Source: Natrinema soli (GTDB lineage: Archaea > Halobacteriota > Halobacteria > Halobacteriales > Natrialbaceae). From it: 7,007 nt of DNA. The notes below the pieces were generated by a model. That model ran no database searches. It was not told where the DNA came from and was given only the letters and a program-made list of their open reading frames with translations. Location: contig NZ_JAQIVI010000456.1 in the NCBI RefSeq assembly GCF_028618695.1, positions 1 through 7,007 of the forward strand, given 5' to 3'. A program made the translations under genes and the position numbers. Below, piece by piece: positions 1-3,771 of this stretch; within the stretch, counting starts at the first letter, position 1; each line of letters opens with the position of its first letter.

Positions 1-218
1 GCCGCGCGAGCGTCGGCGTCCGCGAGCAGTTCCGCCGCCTCCTCGCGCTGGCGCTCGAGCAGCGCCTCCGGTCCGAGGTGTGCGACCTCACCGTACCCGC
101 TGTCCGTCGGGTCGACGGCGTGGATGACCGTGATCTCGTCGTCGGTGTGTTCCGTACATGCGAACTCGAGCGCCGCCCACCCCGGCTCCGAGTCCTCGAG
201 GGCGACTAACAGGTGCAT
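1..218 (-). CDS. Universal stress protein (UspA family), N-terminal part, runs off the left edge
   Basis: The 72 visible residues begin MHLLVALEDSEPGWAALEFA. This is the usual N-terminus of a UspA domain: a first beta strand of aliphatic residues (2-7), then an Asp-Ser pair (9-10) and an amphipathic first helix (about 12-23). A second strand, ITVIHAV (29-35), follows, and then a charged helix rich in Glu, Arg and Leu (about 50-70). UspA domains form alpha/beta dimers in the cytoplasm. Many bind ATP and are linked to stress survival, but their targets are mostly unknown. The ATP-binding G-x2-G-x9-G-S/T motif lies in the C-terminal half of the family and is outside the window, so nucleotide binding cannot be judged. 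The ATG at 216-218 puts the first strand at residue 2, as is normal. The family call is firm; the specific role is unknown. Confidence 0.88.
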   Translation of the reverse strand, partial: MHLLVALEDSEPGWAALEFACTEHTDDEITVIHAVDPTDSGYGEVAHLGPEALLERQREEAAELLADADARA

Positions 219-239
219 ACTGTATCGTACGGAGACGAC

Positions 240-250
240 CTACTTGAGTG
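240..250 (-). promoter_or_regulatory. Candidate TATA-like element for the universal stress protein gene
   Basis: Read on the minus strand this is ACTCAAGTAGG, centred about 27 bases upstream of the ATG. That spacing would start transcription at or just before the start codon, giving the leaderless mRNA common in haloarchaea. No Shine-Dalgarno sequence precedes the ATG. The match to a TATA consensus is loose, so spacing is the main support. Confidence 0.35.
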
Positions 251-278
251 TCATCCCCAATCACACGTCGCGGGCGGT

Positions 279-307
279 CGTTCGGCGGCTATTCGCGCCG
301 ACGAACG
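279..307. other. Imperfect stem-loop between two minus-strand genes
   Basis: CGTTCGGCG (279-287) can pair with CGCCG (296-300) plus AACG (304-307), with a 3-base bulge (301-303) and an 8-base loop. It lies just after the stop of the antitoxin-like gene at 341-490. It could help end that transcript, but there is no T-tract, and GC-rich DNA makes such pairings by chance. Confidence 0.2.
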
Positions 308-340
308 GGCGGACCTCGCGGCCGTCGCCCGGTCGTCGCC

Positions 341-490
341 TCATTCCGAGTAGCCCTCTTGCAGGAAGGTCCCCTCGGTCTCGTACATCGACACCAGTTC
401 CTCGATGAGTTCCTCGTTCGATTGGCCGTCCTCGCAGTGGTTGTCGAGTCGCTCCTTCAGATCGTCGCTGATCTCGAGCGTTTGTGTCAT
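341..490 (-). CDS. Small acidic antitoxin-like (VapB/RHH-like) haloarchaeal protein, 49 aa
   Basis: The 49-residue protein starts MTQTLEISDDLKERLDNHC and ends TFLQEGYSE. A short strand (TLEIS, 3-7) is followed by a helix, a turn at about DGQSNEE (21-27) and a second helix (about 25-38). This order resembles archaeal VapB-type antitoxins and other ribbon-helix-helix DNA-binding proteins. Near-identical small proteins are common in haloarchaea; I believe Pfam files them under a DUF7557-type entry, but I cannot confirm the number. A longer reading could begin at a GTG at 604, but its extra N-terminal 38 residues look non-coding, so I chose the ATG at 488-490. No PIN-domain toxin or other partner gene lies beside it, so a toxin-antitoxin role is not supported. 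No SD sequence is visible. It may be a stand-alone regulator; function is unknown. Confidence 0.75.
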   Translation of the reverse strand: MTQTLEISDDLKERLDNHCEDGQSNEELIEELVSMYETEGTFLQEGYSE

Positions 491-650
491 GGGTAGTAGT
501 GCGGTGGGGTCGCGTCGATCGGCGTATCGACGACCGGCGTCAACTAGCCGGGGGCGCACGGACAGCTTTCTCTGGCCGACATACGCAAGTGATATTTCGC
601 GCACCCGATCGGGTCGGCAGACCGATCATCGAACCGGCACGGGACGGCCG

Positions 651-660
651 TTCACTTACC
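651..660 (+). promoter_or_regulatory. Candidate TATA-like element for the PRC-barrel gene
   Basis: TTCACTTACC is centred about 29 bases upstream of the GTG at 685. This fits a leaderless haloarchaeal transcript. Surrounding DNA is GC-rich, so the small T/A-containing island stands out, but the match to the consensus is weak. Confidence 0.35.
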
Positions 661-684
661 CGGGCGGTCGCCGTAGTCCCGGAT

Positions 685-924
685 GTGACAGCATCACTGA
701 CTGACGACGATGTCGGAAAAACCGTCGTCGACGTCGAGGGCAAGGAACTCGGGATCGTCGCCACCGTCGACGGGAGCAGAGCCGCTGTCGATCCCGACCC
801 CAGCGTTGCGGAACAGGTACTCGCGTCGGTCGGCTGGGAGGGCGAGGACGACGAGGACTACGTCGTCACCGAGGACATGCTCCAGCGGGTCGACAACGAG
901 GTCATCCTGCGCGGTGAACTCTAG
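685..924 (+). CDS. PRC-barrel-like small protein, 79 aa
   Basis: The protein opens with TASLTDDDVGKTVVDVEGKE and continues LGIVATVDGSRAAVDPDP. This is the PRC-barrel layout: a segment that sets a 'D-V-G-K' turn, strands around VVDVEG and LGIVATV (about 14-28), then a strand ending in VDPDP (35-39). The C-terminal part has a GW (50-51), an acidic loop (52-58) and a closing strand EVILRGEL (72-79). PRC-barrel domains occur in photosynthetic reaction centres, in RimM and in many small archaeal proteins, where they bind partner proteins or RNA. Haloarchaea carry several short stand-alone copies without assigned function. The chosen start is GTG at 685; an ATG at 683 is in another frame, and reading further upstream gives non-coding-like sequence. 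It is divergent from the antitoxin-like gene, with 194 bases between starts. Confidence 0.72.
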   Translation: MTASLTDDDVGKTVVDVEGKELGIVATVDGSRAAVDPDPSVAEQVLASVGWEGEDDEDYVVTEDMLQRVDNEVILRGEL

Positions 925-1169
925 GTCGTCCGACTCGAGCGACGGGCCGAACCCGGACGGCGGGGCCTACTCGGCGAGGCGTACTCGGCGGGGCGGCCGT
1001 CGAACGACTCGCCGATCGAGAAATCGTCGTCAGGCCCCTCCCGAAACCGGACGCGATTTGCGCGTCCATCCACGCGTTTAACAGCCGAGCCAAGCCGAGC
1101 CAACGTGGACGCGCTGCTCGAGGCGCTGGAGGCAGCTTTCGGCGAAAGCAGCGGCCGCTCGGACCGCTT
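925..1169. other. Intergenic stretch between convergent genes, no convincing gene
   Basis: This 245-base gap separates the 3' ends of the plus-strand PRC-barrel gene and the minus-strand R2-like gene. It is GC-rich and open in several frames, as expected for such composition. One minus-strand frame (about 921-1073 from a GTG) has a short stretch of plausible codon use, but I recognise no protein. No hairpin with a T-tract stands out. Confidence 0.4.
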
Positions 1170-2099
1170 TCAGTCGGCGGCCTGCCGCTGCTCGAGGACG
1201 GCTCGAACGTCGCCGTACTGCTCGAATCGGTCGGCACCGATATAGTCGATCGTGTCCTGCAGGTACTGGCTGACCTGTTTGCCGATCTTGCGCTGGTCGT
1301 AGCCGTCGAACGGCTGTTCGTCGTAGAGGGGTCCCCCTAGCAACCGATTTTCGACGTACTCCTCGATGCGCGGCTCGTAGACGTCCGCGACGATATCGGG
1401 TTCGGCCTCGGCCAGTTGTTTCATGACCCAGCGGCCGTTCTCGATGTGTCGGGTCTCGTCCTGACGGACCTTGCCGATAGCCGCCTGGAACGACTCGAGG
1501 ACGACGTCTCGGCCCATCTCCTCGGCTTTCAGTTCGATCATCTGGTCGAAACTGAGGTAGCCGCCGCGGGCGAGTTGCGCCTCGATGATACCCATGTAGT
1601 TCAGGTAGGCCTCGCCGAGCGCGTAGACGAGTTCGGTTCGGTCGCCGCCGTTGATCGCCGCCAGCAGGTCGTCCGCAGTGTCGTAGAGATCGTCCGTGCT
1701 GTACCCCTGCTCCTGATAGCCGCCCTCGCGGTACGGTGCCGTCTCCTGCGTGCCGAAGACCTCCTCGAAGTAGCGGCTGAAGAGGTCGGTGTGTTTGGCT
1801 TCCTCGTAGACCTGCTGGGCCAGGAACATCTCCTCCTGAACGGTGTCGAAGGGCATCTCGTCGTTCGGCAGCGCGTCCAGCGCCATCATGTACGGCGCGA
1901 GCGTCCGCGTGACGTCCTCTTCGCCGTCGTAAAACCCCGAGCACGTCGCGAGGAATCGATGTTGTTCGGCCTCGGAGAACTGGTCCCAGTCGGCCCGGTC
2001 CCCCTCGAGGTCGTAGTCGTCGGGGTCCCACGTCCCCTCCCGCTTGCCCTTTCGGTAGAGTTCGTAGGACTTCTCGCGCTCGCTGTAGTCGATCGCCAT
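1170..2099 (-). CDS. R2-like di-metal carboxylate protein with R2lox signature (usually annotated ribonucleotide reductase small subunit)
   Basis: This 309-residue ferritin-like protein shows all six ligands of the R2 di-metal site: E60 (in CSGFYDGEEDV), E100 and H103 (EEAKH), E173 (YMGIIE), E215 and H218 (DETRH). Three features separate it from classical class I NrdB. The first ligand is Glu rather than Asp. The position of the radical tyrosine, four residues after the first His, is F107. The pair known to form the Val-Tyr ether cross-link in R2lox (Val71/Tyr162 in the Mycobacterium tuberculosis protein) is present at the matching places, V63 (ligand +3) and Y168 (ligand -5). Characterised R2lox proteins assemble a Mn/Fe cofactor with a bound long-chain fatty acid and act as oxidases of unknown substrate, not in dNTP synthesis. 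Length fits R2lox (just over 300). No large subunit gene is nearby. The ATG at 2097-2099 gives a normal N-terminus (MAIDYSEREKSYELYRKGK). The fold is certain; R2lox over NrdB is inferred from residues. Confidence 0.9.
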   Translation of the reverse strand: MAIDYSEREKSYELYRKGKREGTWDPDDYDLEGDRADWDQFSEAEQHRFLATCSGFYDGEEDVTRTLAPYMMALDALPNDEMPFDTVQEEMFLAQQVYEEAKHTDLFSRYFEEVFGTQETAPYREGGYQEQGYSTDDLYDTADDLLAAINGGDRTELVYALGEAYLNYMGIIEAQLARGGYLSFDQMIELKAEEMGRDVVLESFQAAIGKVRQDETRHIENGRWVMKQLAEAEPDIVADVYEPRIEEYVENRLLGGPLYDEQPFDGYDQRKIGKQVSQYLQDTIDYIGADRFEQYGDVRAVLEQRQAAD

Positions 2100-2118
2100 G
2101 TGTTGCCATCACAATACG

Positions 2119-2130
2119 ATGACAAATGAA
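2119..2130 (-). promoter_or_regulatory. Candidate TATA-like element for the R2lox-like gene
   Basis: On the minus strand TTCATTTGTCAT is centred about 26 bases upstream of the ATG at 2099, in the most A/T-rich patch of the gap after the coiled-coil gene. The spacing implies a leaderless transcript. This would let the gene be transcribed apart from the upstream coiled-coil gene, which ends 116 bases away. Confidence 0.35.
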
Positions 2131-2215
2131 CGTTCGGATGGGTATCACGTGCGACCAGTCACGAACGCGCAGTAGCCGGCGGTCGATCTACTCCGTGTCC
2201 GCGCTATCGATCCGA

Positions 2216-2719
2216 CTATTCGGTCTCCGAATCGGCCGACGAAGCCGCTGCTTCGACCATCGTCTCCCGCTCGTCGAAGTACGCCGGCGCGTCGGCGTCG
2301 GCCTCGAACTCGACGATACGGGTCAGGGCATCCTGCCCGTCAGCCGCCTCCGAAGGGAGCGCTTCGGCCAGCTCGGTGTAGCCGGCGGCCAGCTCCTGAA
2401 ACGCCTGCATTCGTGCCTGTTTCGCCTCGACGAGGAGTTGCTTCTCCTCGAGTTCCTCCTGTAACTCCTCGATCGCGGCGACGTCGACCTCGCTCGTGGC
2501 CGGGACGTCCGCGGTCGACGGCGTTTCGGTCGCGGGTACCTCGTCCGGCAAGGCCTCGAGCCGCGATCGGATTTCGGCCATCTCGCGGTCGATCTCGTCG
2601 AGCAGCTCGTCGGCCTCTTCGCCCATCGTCTCGACGCGTCCCGAGAGCAGGCCGGCCTGGGTCCGGCAGTACTCGACGAACTCGTCGACCGCGAGTGCGT
2701 CCCCGGCGTCGTCGGTCAT
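2216..2719 (-). CDS. Acidic coiled-coil protein of unknown function, 167 aa
   Basis: I do not recognise a named family, though proteins like this are common in haloarchaea. The N-terminal part (about 12-58: VDEFVEYCRTQAGLL and following) is a long heptad-like helix rich in Glu, Leu and Arg. A Pro/Thr/Ala linker (59-78) separates it from a second coiled coil (79-120, with IEELQEELEEKQLLVEAKQ). A shorter C-terminal segment follows, with IVEFEADADAPAYFDERE (135-152) and a low-complexity Ala/Ser/Glu tail. There is one Cys (C18), no signal peptide and no membrane helix, so it is probably cytoplasmic and likely self-associating through its helices. The ATG at 2717-2719 is chosen because coding character starts there; a small GC hairpin sits just before it. 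It shares a strand with the R2lox-like gene, 116 bases downstream, but the gap does not suggest tight coupling. The gene is convincing; its role is unknown. Confidence 0.75.
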   Translation of the reverse strand: MTDDAGDALAVDEFVEYCRTQAGLLSGRVETMGEEADELLDEIDREMAEIRSRLEALPDEVPATETPSTADVPATSEVDVAAIEELQEELEEKQLLVEAKQARMQAFQELAAGYTELAEALPSEAADGQDALTRIVEFEADADAPAYFDERETMVEAAASSADSETE

Positions 2720-3033
2720 GGGCCCCCTTGGGGCTGCCGGCCGAAGTCACTTTGGTCCGGTACTGATTCCCGGGCTCGAGATGGGGTCACGGCGTTCACG
2801 GATCGGGCGGACAGCCAATCCAGTGTCACGGGAGTCGAGACGCGGAGTGGACGATTCTGAGATGAGTATCGACGTTGCTCTTCGCTAGCGGTTGCTTGAC
2901 AGCGGGCTTGTACTTGGAACGGACCGATTCGGTCAATAACGGACAAGCAGTTATCGAAGCGCCACTCAAGCTCCCTGATTACTGTCAAAACGCCGCACTG
3001 AATACAGAGCGAGTATTCGGCAGAGTACGGATG
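2720..3033. other. 314-base gap without a recognisable gene; start of a lower-GC zone
   Basis: The gap lies between the start of the coiled-coil gene and the 3' end of the DUF4260 gene. From about 2860 the GC content falls (32 of 60 in line 2941, against 42 of 60 in a uvrA line I counted at 4441). Two overlapping open frames, 2716-2988 on minus and 2875-3072 on plus (TTG start), translate to sequences I do not recognise, with codon use unlike the neighbours. They may be decayed coding DNA or chance. A weak TATA-like patch for the coiled-coil gene (CAAAGTGACTT on minus, about 30 bases before its ATG) is possible. No tRNA, hairpin-plus-T-tract or complete insertion element is visible. Confidence 0.5.
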
Positions 3034-3135
3034 TTACCGGTCAGCCTCTGTGCGGGACTCGAGTGGGGCTGACTGGGTGGAGAGATGGGTATCCGTGAAC
3101 CCGGACTCGAACTTGAGACCATAGCCGAATACTCG
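3010..3135. repeat. Perfect 12-base inverted repeat bracketing the 3' end of the DUF4260 gene
   Basis: CGAGTATTCGGC at 3010-3021 is exactly the reverse complement of GCCGAATACTCG at 3124-3135. The right arm encodes RVFG within the conserved HIGxDRxxGYG motif of the DUF4260 protein; the left arm lies just past that gene's stop codon. The repeat is seen directly. Whether it is a trace of a small inverted duplication, a fold in the transcript or chance is unknown. Confidence 0.6.
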
Positions 3136-3420
3136 ATCAGCGCCGATATGTCCTGCCCAAATTAGTGCGATGAGAAGAGCGAGTCGGCTATCTGCCCAGA
3201 AACCGAAGGCACCGAGCGCGAGCGGTAGTGTGTACGTGTGCACGATATTGTAGCTCAGGCTTCCGAGTCGCGGGCCTGCAAGATACCCGATCATGGACAA
3301 GTCAGGGGACAGCGCCAGAACTACCAGCATCCAAATCGGCCCGTCAAGCGTGAAATAGCTCCCCAACGCGATTCCCAGCGCGGCCAGTCCCTCGATACGT
3401 AAGAGTGTCCGTGGCTCCAT
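3034..3420 (-). CDS. DUF4260-family small integral membrane protein, 128 aa
   Basis: The family call rests on several blocks in order: LLRIEGLAALGIALGSYF (6-23), SPDLSMIGYLAGPRLG (38-53), YNIVHTYTLPLALG (57-70), LIALIWAGHIGADRVFGYGL (83-102) and FTDTHL (108-113). These His/Asp-containing blocks are the hallmark of DUF4260, found in scattered bacteria and some archaea. Three to four hydrophobic segments (about 8-24, 28-47, 57-75, 79-95) place it in the membrane. The biochemical role is not known; the conserved H61, H91, D94 and H112 could suggest a catalytic or metal site, which is inference. The Ser/Glu-rich tail after residue 113 is not conserved-looking. The ATG at 3418-3420 starts just before the first conserved block. 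GC is lower than in neighbouring genes (30 and 34 of 60 in two lines counted), which may mark transfer. It has its own promoter-like site and no co-directional close neighbour. Confidence 0.87.
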   Translation of the reverse strand: MEPRTLLRIEGLAALGIALGSYFTLDGPIWMLVVLALSPDLSMIGYLAGPRLGSLSYNIVHTYTLPLALGAFGFWADSRLALLIALIWAGHIGADRVFGYGLKFESGFTDTHLSTQSAPLESRTEADR

Positions 3421-3445
3421 ATAGGATCTCTTCTATCAGGGACGT

Positions 3446-3456
3446 GAAAAATATAG
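3446..3456 (-). promoter_or_regulatory. TATA box for the DUF4260 gene
   Basis: On the minus strand CTATATTTTTC is a clear A/T-rich TATA element centred about 32 bases before the ATG, predicting a start of transcription only a few bases upstream of the codon. It is one of the two strongest TATA-like matches in the window, the other being TATAAT at 3715. Confidence 0.55.
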
Positions 3457-3713
3457 CAGGTCAATTGCTGGCTATGCGCCCGCTATTCAGCACGACTTAC
3501 CGAGGCCACGAGTTCGTCGAAGCCGACATCGTCCGTACGTCCCCTGTGGGTCAGTGTTCATAAAAACAGGAGAGAAGCGGGACTCGGTTCCCGTCACGGA
3601 TCGCATGCTGATTGCGATTGATGATGATTCCGAGACGGTCGAACACCGATTGCTAACCAGTAGCATGGCAGTGAGCTTTCAGACTCGTTAAGGCCTTCCG
3701 GCTACTGACTCAG

Positions 3714-3720
3714 GTATAAT
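3714..3720 (+). promoter_or_regulatory. Candidate TATA element for uvrA
   Basis: GTATAAT ends 51 bases before the uvrA ATG. Transcription would then begin near 3743, leaving a leader of about 28 bases that lacks a Shine-Dalgarno sequence but contains a TCTCTCTCT run. No second, closer TATA of similar quality is seen. Confidence 0.4.
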
Positions 3721-3771
3721 GAACCTGGAACCGTATCGACAGGACAGACAGTCTCTCTCTGCGATCGAACG

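Larger units (their letters stand above)
3421..3771. other. 351-base lower-GC gap between the DUF4260 gene and uvrA, only tiny open frames
   Basis: The gap separates two divergent starts (DUF4260 on minus, uvrA on plus). Line 3421 has 27 G/C of 60. It contains the DUF4260 TATA box, a possible uvrA TATA (3715-3720), and a further A/T patch TTCATAAAAAC (3557-3567). Two very short plus frames are present: 3474-3563 (29 residues, with YRGHEFVEADIVRTSP) and 3605-3691 (28 residues). Neither is recognisable; the first has somewhat haloarchaeal codon use and could be a remnant. No RNA gene or terminator is evident. Confidence 0.5.

Noticed and set aside
1170..2099. Classical ribonucleotide reductase NrdB as the function
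   Set aside because: The radical tyrosine position is Phe and the R2lox Val/Tyr pair is present, with no large subunit gene in the window. I could not exclude an unusual radical-tyrosine-free R2 without a tree.
1078..2148. 356-residue and 237-residue (1416-2129 plus) open frames overlapping the R2lox-like gene
   Set aside because: Both overlap a gene with all six metal ligands intact. The first is Arg/Gly/Pro-rich and the second is a reverse-strand hydrophobic shadow.
2148..2153. CACGTG palindrome upstream of the R2lox-like gene as an operator
   Set aside because: A six-base palindrome is too short to support a binding site, and its flanks are not symmetrical beyond it.
2716..3072. Transposase remnant in the overlapping frames of the lower-GC gap
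   Set aside because: I saw no transposase motif, no terminal inverted repeats and no target duplication; the translations are unrecognised.
3040..3073. 7-base inverted repeat GTCAGCC / GGCTGAC near the end of the DUF4260 gene
   Set aside because: It is short, lies inside coding sequence and has a 20-base loop; such pairs are expected by chance.
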